From NCBI GenBank assembly GCA_964388485.1, contig CAYMAS010000017.1, positions 1 to 64,000 on the forward strand: a stretch of 64,000 nucleotides of DNA. Direction: 5' to 3'. The translations under genes and the position numbers were made by a program. Positions 1 through 7,703 of this stretch are shown in pieces (within the stretch, counting starts at the first letter, position 1; each line of letters opens with the position of its first letter). The notes beneath the pieces were generated by a model. The model worked only from the letters and a program-made list of their open reading frames with translations, searched no databases and was not told the origin of the DNA. The DNA comes from JBCDKH01 sp964388485 (GTDB taxonomy: Bacteria; Planctomycetota; Phycisphaerae; Tepidisphaerales; Tepidisphaeraceae).

Positions 1-34
1 TGGCGTCGAAGGTTTGGGAGGATGAGGGGCGAGA

Positions 35-553
35 TCAGTAGCGATCGCCGCCGCCGCCACCGCCGTAGCCGCCACCACCACCGCCGCCACGGCCACCTCG
101 GCCGCCGCCGCCACCGCCGTAGCCACCACCACCACCGCTACGGCCACCTCGGCCGCCGCCACCACCACCGCCGTAGCCGCCTCCACCACCACCGCCGCGG
201 TAGCCACCACCACCGCCGCCTTGGCCACCACCACCGCCGCCTTGGCCACCACCACCACCGCCACCGCGGTAGCCGCCGCCACCACCACCACCGCCGCCAC
301 GTGGGCGTTCTTCACGGGGGGCGGCCTCGTTGACCTTGAGGTTTCGTCCGTCCATCGGCTTGCCGTCGGTGCCTTCGATGGCGGCCTTGGCTTCTTCGTC
401 GTTGTTCATCGTGACGAAGGCGAAGCCCCGGCTGCGGCCGGTTTCGCGATCGCGAGCGAGGAACACATCATCAACAGTGCCAAACTCGCCAAAAAGGCTC
501 ATGAGTTCGGGTTCTTCAGATCGGTAGGGAAGGTTCCCAACAAACAGTCGCAT
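35..553 (-). CDS. Glycine-rich RRM RNA-binding protein
   Basis: 172-residue RNA-binding protein with one RNA recognition motif followed by a very long glycine/arginine/tyrosine tail. RNP2 is visible as LFVGNLPY (residues 3-10) and RNP1 as RGFAFVTM (42-49), both with the aromatic residues used for RNA stacking. From about residue 93 to the end the chain is almost only Gly with spaced Tyr, Arg and Gln, like bacterial and plant cold-induced glycine-rich RRM proteins. A role as RNA chaperone is inferred from the family. The start at 553 was chosen because the RRM begins at once (MRLFVGN); an in-frame ATG 27 bases further upstream adds only nine unconserved residues. The tail is coded by a GGC/GGT-rich repeat that gives long spurious open frames on the other strand. 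Confidence 0.93.
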   Translation of the reverse strand: MRLFVGNLPYRSEEPELMSLFGEFGTVDDVFLARDRETGRSRGFAFVTMNNDEEAKAAIEGTDGKPMDGRNLKVNEAAPREERPRGGGGGGGGGYRGGGGGGGQGGGGGGQGGGGGGYRGGGGGGGYGGGGGGGRGGRSGGGGGYGGGGGGRGGRGGGGGGGYGGGGGGDRY

Positions 554-1002
554 CAGAGTCTCACATTCATGCCGGGCCACTCAGCGGCGCGGCGGTCAGA
601 TTGTTCGGCAGGTCCCGGGCATCGCGTCGTTGGCACCGTCGTCAAGCCTCACGCCAGACAAGGCCATGCCCGCGGGCATCGCCTCAATGCTCCACGTGGA
701 GCATCTGTGTCTCAGGTGATCTCGGCCTGGCAACCTCGGAGCAAACGGAACACGACCACAGGGTCGACAAGCCGAACAAGTCTCGGTCATGCGACGGACA
801 CCGTGCCCGTCGCTGCCCGATGCTAGCACAGGTCAGGCCGTCCTGCCGGTACACCCCGAAAAGGTGGAAAACGCCTCCCCTCCACCTGCGGCAGGCTCCG
901 CCTCCATCTATGGCAGGCTCCGCCTCCACCTGCGGCAGCTTGTCCTGCGGCAACCCGTCCGCCCACGCTGCAAAGCGCCCGTTCGCCTGCATAGCGTGGC
1001 CC
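554..1002. other. Intergenic region before fba
   Basis: About 450 bases between the divergent RRM gene and fba. It holds a perfect 12-base palindrome CTCCACGTGGAG near 691-702 and a tandem repeat at 882-947. I see no convincing gene: the open frames here lack a recognisable protein and the frame that runs into fba has no family similarity before residue MPLMTTK. Promoters of both flanking genes should lie here but no clear hexamers were identified. Confidence 0.5.
882..947. repeat. Three tandem 22-bp units upstream of fba
   Basis: Three consecutive 22-base units at 882-903, 904-925 and 926-947. Units 1 and 2 share GGCAGGCTCCGCCT and differ at three positions of their first half; unit 3 keeps the first 13 bases of unit 1 and then diverges. 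The array ends about 55 bases before the fba start, so it would lie in the leader or promoter. Confidence 0.75.
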
Positions 1003-2016
1003 ATGCCCCTCATGACCACCAAGCCGATGTTCGACCTCGCTTACGAAGGCGGCTTCGCCATCGGAGCGTTCAACGTCAACAACATGGAGCTCGCGCAGTC
1101 GATCATCGACGCCTGCGTGGCCGAAAAGTCGCCCTGCATCCTCCAGATTTCCAAGGGTGCTCGGGCGTATGCGAACATCGTCTACCTCAAGCACATCATC
1201 GACGCCGCCGTCAAGGAGAACCCGGAGGTTCCCATCGCCATCCACTGCGACCATGGCGACACGGTCGAGCTCATCCAGGAGTGCATCGACGACGGCTACA
1301 CGTCCGTCATGATCGACGGCAGCCACCACGAATACGACGAGAACGTCGCCGTGACCAAGAAGGCCGTCGACGTCGCCCACGCCAACGGCGTCGTGGTCGA
1401 GGCGGAGCTTGGCATGCTCGGCGGCATCGAGGAAGACGTCGTCGGCCTGGATGCCGCCGAATACGAGAAGAACATCGAGAAGTTCCTGACGGACCCCGAA
1501 GAGGCCAAGGACTTTTACGAGAAGACCGGCATCGACAGCCTGGCCGTCGCGATCGGCACGAGCCACGGCGCCTTCAAGTTCACGCACGAAGCCAAGCTCG
1601 CCTTCGACCGCATCGAGGGCATCATGAAGACCTGCCCGGGCCTGCCCTTGGTCATGCACGGCAGTTCCAGCGTCCCCGAAGAGTTCGTCGCCCTCGTCAA
1701 CAAGTACGGCGGCAACATGCCCAACGCCAAGGGTGTGCCGGAGGAGCAGATCGCCCAGGCCGTCCGCAATTACGGCGTCTGCAAGGTCAACATCGACACC
1801 GACCTGCGTCTGGCGATGACGGCGAAGATTCGCGAGGTCTTCCACGAAAAACCCGAGGAGTTCGACCCCCGCAAGTACCTCGGCCCGGCCCGCGAGGCGA
1901 TCACGGACATGGTCAAGCGCAAGCTGCACATGCTCAACAGCGCCGGCAAGAGTGAGGAAGTCGTCAAGAAGTGGGAGTCGCAAGGCAAGCCGATGCCGGG
2001 GTACTACCAGGGCTGA
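1003..2016 (+). CDS. fba: Class II fructose-bisphosphate aldolase
   Basis: 337-residue class II (zinc-dependent) aldolase that splits fructose 1,6-bisphosphate into glyceraldehyde 3-phosphate and dihydroxyacetone phosphate in glycolysis and gluconeogenesis. The metal/catalytic motif HCDHGD is at residues 81-86, an internal zinc-site motif EAELGMLGG follows near the middle, and HGSSSVP and NIDTDLR mark the later metal and phosphate sites. Its length and ending (WESQGKPMPGYYQ) fit the long class II form. Two ATGs nine bases apart (1003 and 1012) could start it; 1003 is given, and the long in-frame extension upstream is not protein-like. A good intrinsic terminator follows at 2039-2074. Confidence 0.96.
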   Translation: MPLMTTKPMFDLAYEGGFAIGAFNVNNMELAQSIIDACVAEKSPCILQISKGARAYANIVYLKHIIDAAVKENPEVPIAIHCDHGDTVELIQECIDDGYTSVMIDGSHHEYDENVAVTKKAVDVAHANGVVVEAELGMLGGIEEDVVGLDAAEYEKNIEKFLTDPEEAKDFYEKTGIDSLAVAIGTSHGAFKFTHEAKLAFDRIEGIMKTCPGLPLVMHGSSSVPEEFVALVNKYGGNMPNAKGVPEEQIAQAVRNYGVCKVNIDTDLRLAMTAKIREVFHEKPEEFDPRKYLGPAREAITDMVKRKLHMLNSAGKSEEVVKKWESQGKPMPGYYQG

Positions 2017-2038
2017 GGCCATTCGGCACAGACAGATC

Positions 2039-2074
2039 AAGGCGTCTGCCGCATCTTTTCGGCGGACGCCTTTT
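2039..2074 (+). terminator. Intrinsic terminator after fba
   Basis: AAGGCGTCTGCC (2039-2050) pairs with GGCGGACGCCTT (2061-2072) with one mismatch, loop of ten bases, followed by TTTTGTCTT. It sits 22 bases after the fba stop codon. Confidence 0.85.
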
Positions 2075-2165
2075 GTCTTGGTGCAGCGACTTCTACCGCC
2101 ACGAAGCGGCTGCTCAACCCGCAGCTAGTTGCTGCACGATCAATGTGTGCCCGATCAGCAAAGCG

Positions 2166-2198
2166 AAAAGCGGGCGACACTGATCGGTGTCGCCCGCT
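2166..2198 (-). terminator. Intrinsic terminator after the pseudopilin gene
   Basis: Perfect 12-bp stem AGCGGGCGACAC (2169-2180) / GTGTCGCCCGCT (2187-2198) with a six-base loop. Read on the minus strand it is followed by TTTT (2166-2169) and lies 22 bases after the stop of the gene ending at 2221. Confidence 0.85.
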
Positions 2199-2220
2199 CA
2201 ACTTCAGTCGATCGACTCGA

Positions 2221-3393
2221 CTAGAACTCGGTGCCGCCGAACTCGAGCTCGTTAGCGAGCAATGGCGTCGGAACCTTGATTCGGTAGTAGGCCCGCTTGA
2301 ATTCGTGGTCGGCGAGAAACTCGTTCGTGCCGGGGCTCGCGTTCGGGTTCCAAGCAAGGCCGCGAACGCTTCCGTCCATGAAGGCGGTGTTCTGCTGGCT
2401 TTCACCACGGTGTCGGAACCGGAGGTTGCCCGTGGGATAGACGAAGTAGCGAATGCTGGTCGGCATTACGTCTGTTGCGATGTGGTCCTTGTTGGAGAAG
2501 GACGTCGCGAAGACGCCAGGCTTGTAGTAGGTCGTCGGATACTCGTCGCCGAAGGCCTCGCGATCAGCCGGGTCGAGAGCGTTCTCCAAGACGTCCCGGT
2601 ATCGGGTTCGCTGGCCATAAGGAGCGTTGGGAGTGATGCCGTAGCTGCTGTAGGTGCCGTCGCGGTCGTTGTCGATATAGCTCTGCGCGTAGGCGTCGAA
2701 GTAGAAGTCACGGAACGCGGCTGGAAGGTTGAGAAAGGCCGGCGTATCCCAGAATAGAGCGTTGTCGGGGAAGATGTTGCTGATCTTCGCCGGCAACTTC
2801 GCTGCTTTCGAGAGCGATGTCTCGTTGAAAACTGCAGCCAGGCCACCCACCATGGCATGCCGTGGCAGGATGACATTCACGGCTTGGCCGCGATTGGATG
2901 CCGGGGAGCCGGCGATCTCGACCGGGATCTGCGGGAAGATCGTCGGGTTGACCGCGTAGTGGACGAGACCTGTATTGACGCTGTCCGGCACCTCCGGGCA
3001 CAGGAACACCTCGCTGATCTGCTCCGGCAGGAAGCTCGGGTTGCCTCGCATGAAGACTTCCGGACCCGCATCAGGCGACTCCATGTAGTCGGTCAGGAGC
3101 GTGTGGATTGTATGAGCAGGCACCGTCGTAGCCCGTGGGGATATCCCATTGGGCGACCCCGTGTAGAACAGCGAGTAGGCCATGGAGCCTTCGTTCTCGA
3201 CGGCGTAGCCAATAGCCGCTTGAGCCTGCGAGCGAAGGTTCGTTGCTGACTTGGTGGCGCGGGCGGCATCGCGGGCGCTGCCGAGGGTCGGTAGGAGGAT
3301 GCCGACCAGCAACGCGATAATGCCGATGACGACGAGAAGTTCCACCAGCGTGAATCCACGCCGCTGCCGGTTAGGTGTCGTGATTGCTTCCAT
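2221..3393 (-). CDS. Type II secretion-like pseudopilin (planctomycete family)
   Basis: 390-residue protein with a class III (prepilin) signal: RRGFTLVELLVVIGIIALLVGILLP, where cleavage is expected between Gly and Phe and the Glu at +5 is present. It is then a single N-terminal helix with a long globular domain, ending with a segment FRHRGESQQNTAFMDGSVRGLAW that resembles the H-X9-DG signature of planctomycete pseudopilin-like proteins (here 11 residues separate H from DG). Such proteins occur in large numbers per planctomycete genome and their function is unknown; no other pilus or secretion gene is nearby. Start 3393 (ATG, MEAITTPN) is preferred; a TTG 57 bases upstream is possible. A terminator follows at 2166-2198. 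Confidence 0.88.
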   Translation of the reverse strand: MEAITTPNRQRRGFTLVELLVVIGIIALLVGILLPTLGSARDAARATKSATNLRSQAQAAIGYAVENEGSMAYSLFYTGSPNGISPRATTVPAHTIHTLLTDYMESPDAGPEVFMRGNPSFLPEQISEVFLCPEVPDSVNTGLVHYAVNPTIFPQIPVEIAGSPASNRGQAVNVILPRHAMVGGLAAVFNETSLSKAAKLPAKISNIFPDNALFWDTPAFLNLPAAFRDFYFDAYAQSYIDNDRDGTYSSYGITPNAPYGQRTRYRDVLENALDPADREAFGDEYPTTYYKPGVFATSFSNKDHIATDVMPTSIRYFVYPTGNLRFRHRGESQQNTAFMDGSVRGLAWNPNASPGTNEFLADHEFKRAYYRIKVPTPLLANELEFGGTEF

Positions 3394-3855
3394 GAGGGTC
3401 ACTCTGGGGTTAAGGCGTTCCGCTTGGGACAAGTTGTAAGGCAGTGACAAGTTCTGGGGCTCGTAGATTGGTCGAGCGGCGGTTAAGGCTCGCGTACCAG
3501 GATCTCTCCCAGCGATTCGTCCTTGTCCTGCTCAGTCCGGTGGCCGCTCTCCTGTGGAGCGGGCGGCTTCAAGGGTTCGCCATGGGCAGGCGACGGGTTC
3601 ACCCCATCCTGATAAAAATTCGTCCCGATGCAACTCCCGTCCCCGTCAGGTGTCCCGCCCGGCCACCGGTCAGGTGTTCCGCACCGTGACTAGCAGGTCG
3701 CAGACTCCCCTAAATCCGTCGTGATGACGAACCGTCGGAACTCTCGGGCCGGTCACGCGTCTCAGAGCCGACGTTTCCTCGCTGACCTGAGGACTGTACG
3801 ATGGCCCTGCAGGGACGCGACCTGGATCGATTTTCCCTCCTAATCCTTGACAACT
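3394..3855. other. Intergenic region, divergent promoters expected
   Basis: About 460 bases between the pseudopilin gene and the divergent secreted-protein gene. Open frames here have no recognisable features. No RNA structure, repeat or convincing promoter was identified by eye. Confidence 0.4.
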
Positions 3856-4269
3856 ATGAAGATCAGCACACGTACCGTTTCCAAACTTGCCACGCTTGTC
3901 GCCGTCGCAGCCGGGGTCGCGTTCATCGGCTCGTCGGCGACCGTTGCCGCCCCGGTGGTGAATAGCTCCTCGCTCGTCGTGATGGCACCGGCGACTTGGA
4001 AAGGCACCGTAACCAATAAGGCCGGCGAGCCTGCGGCTGGCGTCAAGGTCGAGATCCGCGCTCCAGTCGAGCGTACCGGCGAGATGGCGGCCCCCCGCGG
4101 CGTCAAGTCCGTCACGACCGACAAGGACGGAAAGTTTACGATCGGAGGCCTGCAGGCGGGTACCTACTTCTGGTCCGCGGGCAAGCGTCGGTCAGAGGAC
4201 GGCTTCAACCGCGGCATGCTCAAGATTGCCGATGGCGAAACGAAGGAGATGGACATTAAGCTGAAGTAA
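3856..4269 (+). CDS. Small secreted carboxypeptidase-regulatory-like domain protein
   Basis: 137-residue exported protein. Residues 1-31 form a typical signal peptide (KISTRTVSKLATL, hydrophobic stretch, cleavage near ATVAAP). The rest is one beta-sandwich of the carboxypeptidase regulatory-like / SdrD-B type: WKGTVTNKAGEPAAGVKVEI at the start, DKDGKFTIGGLQAGTYFWSA in the middle and DGETKEMDIKLK at the end. These domains act as structural or binding modules outside the cell; no catalytic residues are visible. The ATG at 3856 is taken as start; a TTG nine bases upstream is in frame. A short membrane-protein frame follows 76 bases downstream. Confidence 0.8.
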   Translation: MKISTRTVSKLATLVAVAAGVAFIGSSATVAAPVVNSSSLVVMAPATWKGTVTNKAGEPAAGVKVEIRAPVERTGEMAAPRGVKSVTTDKDGKFTIGGLQAGTYFWSAGKRRSEDGFNRGMLKIADGETKEMDIKLK

Positions 4270-4345
4270 GGTCTTTGGAACCCGCAGACTCTTCTCCTGA
4301 CGCTCCCGCATGATCACCCTCCTCCTCGCAGCCAAGTTCCTGGAC

Positions 4346-4597
4346 ATGAAAAAGGCCCTTTCCCTCCTCGGCATCGCGGTCCTGGCGTACGTCGGCTTCG
4401 AAGCCGTGGCGGCGTATCTGCGGCATCGGCAGCGGGCGTTGACGCCGGCGGGAACGGTGCGGGAGCCCAGGGACATCGAGCCCTTGGGCACGGTTCCGGG
4501 GGCGGCGATGACGGGTGGCGGCCAGGGGAAGCCGGTTTCGGACGGACGCGATGACACCCTGCCGGACGCAACACGCGTCGGGCGTGGGGTGGTCTGA
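4346..4597 (+). CDS. Small membrane-anchored protein, uncharacterised
   Basis: 83-residue frame starting MKKALSLLGIAVLAYVGFEAVAA, which looks like a single N-terminal transmembrane helix or uncleaved signal, followed by RHRQRA and a low-complexity Gly/Pro/Asp-rich tail. It follows the secreted protein on the same strand. No family recognised. An overlapping antisense frame exists, but its composition is less protein-like. The upstream in-frame ATG at 4310 is an alternative start. Confidence 0.45.
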   Translation: MKKALSLLGIAVLAYVGFEAVAAYLRHRQRALTPAGTVREPRDIEPLGTVPGAAMTGGGQGKPVSDGRDDTLPDATRVGRGVV

Positions 4598-4673
4598 AGT
4601 CGTTCCTCCGCTTGAACTTGAACGCCCACCGGCGAAGCCGGCGGGCGTTAATCGTTCCGGTGATTGTCGTGCT

Positions 4674-5381
4674 TCAGGTGAGGCGGGCGTCGACGGCGGC
4701 GTCGAGTTTGGAGAGAATGCTGCGGCCTTCGTCGCTGTCGAGCCGGCCTTCCAGGTCCGCGGCGGCGGCGTGGAGGTGGTCCTTCTGCTCGGCGTCGAGC
4801 GACGGGGCCTTGATCCAGTCGCTCAGCACCGGCACCTCGGCGGCGAAGCGGCGGAAGGTGGAGCGGACCAGCCGCATCAGGCCACGACGCTCGGGACTGG
4901 CGACCGTCTTCTCGATCGCCAATCGCACCTTTTCGGCGTCCGTCAGTCGCTCGGGCTGCGACTGGCCCGCTGGGAACCAGCCCTTGGCGAGCAGTCGGTC
5001 GAGCGTGTGGCCCAACAGCAGGGCTTCGGCCGTCTCCAGGATCGCCCGCCGGATCATGAAGACGAAGAAGACCGTCCGCAGCACTTTCTTGAGCGGCTTC
5101 ATGACGAGCGCCTTCATGCCGGACCACGCTTTGGCTGCTACTGAGGACGATCGGGCGGCGTAGAGCGGTTGCAGTTGGCTCGGCGACAGGTCGTCGCGTC
5201 GTCGGGCCAGGATGTTGCCGACGAGTCGTTCGCGGACGCGTTCGTCGATGGCGTCGTCGAGGAAGGGCAGCGGAATGAGCTGGCACAGGCCGCTGAGGAC
5301 GGCATAGTGGCTGACGGCGAGCATCACCTTGCCGCCGCCGGCGGGTTGAGCTTCGGCGGGTGGTTCGGGGAGGTCGGGCAT
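4674..5381 (-). CDS. Conserved hypothetical protein with hydrophobic segments
   Basis: 235-residue protein of unknown function. A Pro/Ala-rich start is followed by a hydrophobic segment VMLAVSHYAVLSGLCQLIPLPFLDD (about residues 18-43), an Arg-rich stretch, then a second basic/hydrophobic segment LKKVLRTVFFVFMIRRAILETAEALLLGHTLDRLL (about 95-130), and an acidic, helical C-terminus. The pattern suggests a peripheral or integral inner-membrane protein. The start MPDLPEP at 5381 was chosen over an ATG at 5402; neither has a strong ribosome-binding site. It ends 86 bases before pyrC's stop side begins and shares its strand, so it may be the last gene of a pyrC transcript. Confidence 0.65.
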   Translation of the reverse strand: MPDLPEPPAEAQPAGGGKVMLAVSHYAVLSGLCQLIPLPFLDDAIDERVRERLVGNILARRRDDLSPSQLQPLYAARSSSVAAKAWSGMKALVMKPLKKVLRTVFFVFMIRRAILETAEALLLGHTLDRLLAKGWFPAGQSQPERLTDAEKVRLAIEKTVASPERRGLMRLVRSTFRRFAAEVPVLSDWIKAPSLDAEQKDHLHAAAADLEGRLDSDEGRSILSKLDAAVDARLT

Positions 5382-5467
5382 CTGGTTCAGAGTCCCGCAC
5401 ATCGTGTGCCGGAGTCGAGGAGGGTTTGGAGCGCCGTCGCTTGCGACGCGGACCGGGGATCGGTGCT

Positions 5468-6736
5468 CTACATCAGGACCTTGCCGGCGACGATGGTGTG
5501 GACGGGCTTGCCGGTGAGGTTCCAGCCGTCGAAGGGGCAGTTGCGGCTTTTGCTCTTGAATTGCGTGGTGTCGACGGTCCATTCGAGCGTCGGGTCGATG
5601 ATGGTGACGTCGGCAGTTCGGCCGTCGCCGAGGGTGCCGCGGTCCATGCCGAGCAGGCGTGCGGGGACGACGGTCATCATCTCGATGAGCCGGTTCTCGT
5701 CGATGTGGCCCGGCTCGTAGAGGGCTTTCATGTAGAGGCCGAACGCTGGTTCCAGTCCCAGAATGCCGAAGGCGGCGTCGGCGAGGGGGACGGCCTTCTC
5801 CTCGGCCAGGTGGGGTGCGTGGTCAGTCGCGAGGCAGTCGAGGGTGCCGTCGATGACGCCGCGGATGACGGCAGTGACGTCGTCCGCCGTCCGTAGCGGC
5901 GGGTTCATCTTGTAGTTGGCGTCGAAGGAGCGAAGCCACTCGTCCGTTAGCAAGAGGTGATGCGGGGCGGCTTCGGCGGTGACGCGCTGCCCGTCGGCCT
6001 TGGCCCGCCTGACCAGTTCGACCGCGCCGGCCGTGCTGATGTGCTGGACGTGGTATCGGCAGCCGATCCGCTTGTTGAGGATGAGATCGCGGGCCAGCAT
6101 TGCCTCCTCGGCTTCAGGCGGGATGCCCGGCAGGCCCAATTCTGCTGCGACCGCCCCGCCGTGGACGGCTCCGCCCGACAGCTGCGGGTCCTCACAGTGC
6201 TGCATGACGAGCGTGTCGAACATGCGGCAGTACTGCAGAGCCCGTCGCATGACGCCCGAGTCGCTCACGCCCGCGCCGTCGTCGGTGAAGGCGACGGCCC
6301 CACGCTGGTGCATGCCGCCGATTTCCGCCAGCTCTTCGCCGAGTCGGCCTTTGGTCAGGCATCCGACGGGCAGGACATTGGCCAGGCCGACGCTGGCGGA
6401 TTCGCGGAGGACGAACTCGATGCTCGCCTCGTCATCCAGCGGCGGGGTCGTGTTGGGCATGCAGGCGACGGTCGTGAACCCGCCTGCGACTGCGGCGGCG
6501 GCACCGGTGGCGATTGTCTCTTCCGCTTCGTCGCCCGGTTGGCGGAAGTGGACGTGCGGATCGATCAGGCCGGGGGTGACCCAGCGGTCGGTCGCATCGA
6601 GGATGGTGGCGTCTTCGACGTGCGAGAAGTCACCGGTGCCGACGATGAGGTCGTCCTCGATGAGCAGGTCGGCATGACGTGGCATGCCGGCGCTGGGATC
6701 GATGATCGTTCCGTTGCGGATGAGCAGACGCGGCAT
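5468..6736 (-). CDS. pyrC: Dihydroorotase
   Basis: 422-residue amidohydrolase of the class I dihydroorotase type, which closes N-carbamoyl-aspartate to dihydroorotate in pyrimidine synthesis. The N-terminal beta-sandwich begins MPRLLIRNGTIIDP; PGLIDPHVHFRQPG near residue 60 carries the first two metal histidines, CMPNTTPP is the family signature, RYHVQHIS and ITAEAAPHH carry further metal His residues, and CLATDHAPH holds the catalytic Asp. The C-terminal half returns to the sandwich (ADVTIIDPTLEWTVD ... NLTGKPVHTIVAGKV). The catalytic residues look intact, which argues for an active enzyme and not a PyrC' pseudo-subunit. pyrB is not adjacent. A metallophosphoesterase gene lies 61 bases upstream with a palindromic repeat in between. 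Confidence 0.94.
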   Translation of the reverse strand: MPRLLIRNGTIIDPSAGMPRHADLLIEDDLIVGTGDFSHVEDATILDATDRWVTPGLIDPHVHFRQPGDEAEETIATGAAAAVAGGFTTVACMPNTTPPLDDEASIEFVLRESASVGLANVLPVGCLTKGRLGEELAEIGGMHQRGAVAFTDDGAGVSDSGVMRRALQYCRMFDTLVMQHCEDPQLSGGAVHGGAVAAELGLPGIPPEAEEAMLARDLILNKRIGCRYHVQHISTAGAVELVRRAKADGQRVTAEAAPHHLLLTDEWLRSFDANYKMNPPLRTADDVTAVIRGVIDGTLDCLATDHAPHLAEEKAVPLADAAFGILGLEPAFGLYMKALYEPGHIDENRLIEMMTVVPARLLGMDRGTLGDGRTADVTIIDPTLEWTVDTTQFKSKSRNCPFDGWNLTGKPVHTIVAGKVLM

Positions 6737-6758
6737 TGGGCGACGGTAGTCCCACTTT

Positions 6759-6790
6759 CCGTCATCCCTCGGCTGCGTTTGGGATGACGG
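6759..6790. repeat. Truncated copy of dispersed palindrome (GTCATCCC family)
   Basis: CCGTCATCCC (6759-6768) and GGGATGACGG (6781-6790) are perfect inverted arms around TCGGCTGCGTTT. The sequence TCGGCTGCG.T.GGGATGACGG matches the right arm of the full-length element at 51315-51397, so this looks like a copy that lost most of its left half. It lies between the metallophosphoesterase and pyrC genes, both on the minus strand. Confidence 0.75.
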
Positions 6791-6797
6791 AGGGCCC

Positions 6798-7625
6798 CTA
6801 GCGCCCTTCGAGAAGCCGTTGCCCGAGGAAATCATCGAGTTCCCCGGTCGCTTCGACCTTTCGCTTCGTGATTTTCGCGTCGTACTCGACGCGGACGAAC
6901 TCCACGACGGGCGAGCCGCCGGGGGGCGTGCTGAGGATGGCGAAACTGCTACGCGGGTCGCGATCCCGCGGCTGGCCGACGCTGCCGACGTTGACGAGGG
7001 CCTTTTCGTCATCGACGAACGTGAACTTGTTGTTCACCTCCGGCGGGCTGTAGAAATCGGGCTGCTGCGTAAAGACACCCGGCACGTGCGTGTGGCCGAT
7101 GAAGCAGACCATCGCTCCGGCCTCGGCGGACGGGCTGCCGTTGGGCGTCGGCAGGGAGGTGCCGAGCTTCTCGAAGAGGGCGTTGAACTTGCCGGGGTTG
7201 GTGTAGATGTCGTCCGGAAAGACGTATTCGTTAATCGGCCGACGTGGCGAGGCGTGAACGGCCTGATACCGACGGCCTTCCTGTTGAAACTCGCGACGCA
7301 CCGGCAGGCTCGCGAGGTACTTCCACCGCTCGCGACGCTCTTCGGGATTGTCGTCGTTCTGCAGCTGCCGACGCGTCCAGTAGGCGGCGGACTCGGCCCC
7401 GGTGTTGAAGTTGTACGGCTCGAAGAGGACGGCGAAGTCGTGGTTGCCCAGGATGGTCGCCCGGCACCGCCGCCGGACCATGTCGAGGCAGGCGACGGGA
7501 TCGGGTCCGTAGCCGACGACATCGCCGAGGCACAGGACGTCCTGGATGCCGCGGCGATCGATCTCGGCGAAGACGGCGGTGAGGGCCTCGAGGTTGCCGT
7601 GGATGTCGCTGATGACCGCGAGCAT
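6798..7625 (-). CDS. Metallophosphoesterase (YfcE/DUF2436-like family)
   Basis: 275-residue calcineurin-type phosphoesterase. The metal-binding motifs appear in order: DIHGN (residues 7-11), GDVVGYGPDP (about 34-43), GNHD (about 60-63) and GHTHVPG in the second half. This arrangement, with the YGPDP segment, is that of bacterial cytosolic phosphodiesterase-like proteins of the YfcE/PF12850 group, whose substrates are mostly unknown. The ATG at 7625 begins directly with the first beta-strand (MLAVISDIHGN), so the start is secure. Divergent from hom, with 78 bases between the starts. Confidence 0.92.
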   Translation of the reverse strand: MLAVISDIHGNLEALTAVFAEIDRRGIQDVLCLGDVVGYGPDPVACLDMVRRRCRATILGNHDFAVLFEPYNFNTGAESAAYWTRRQLQNDDNPEERRERWKYLASLPVRREFQQEGRRYQAVHASPRRPINEYVFPDDIYTNPGKFNALFEKLGTSLPTPNGSPSAEAGAMVCFIGHTHVPGVFTQQPDFYSPPEVNNKFTFVDDEKALVNVGSVGQPRDRDPRSSFAILSTPPGGSPVVEFVRVEYDAKITKRKVEATGELDDFLGQRLLEGR

Positions 7626-7703
7626 GGTGAACCGCCCGACGGCGGCCCGGCAGTCTAAAGGTGAGCGTGAGGTGAAGCAACGTCACGGCCCTAACCTGCC
7701 GGC

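Noticed and set aside
22..826. Two Arg/His-rich and Thr/Ala-rich open frames opposite the RRM tail
   Set aside because: Artefacts of the GGN repeat read on the other strand.
823..2040. 405-codon open frame antisense to fba
   Set aside because: No family similarity; fba on the other strand has all catalytic motifs.
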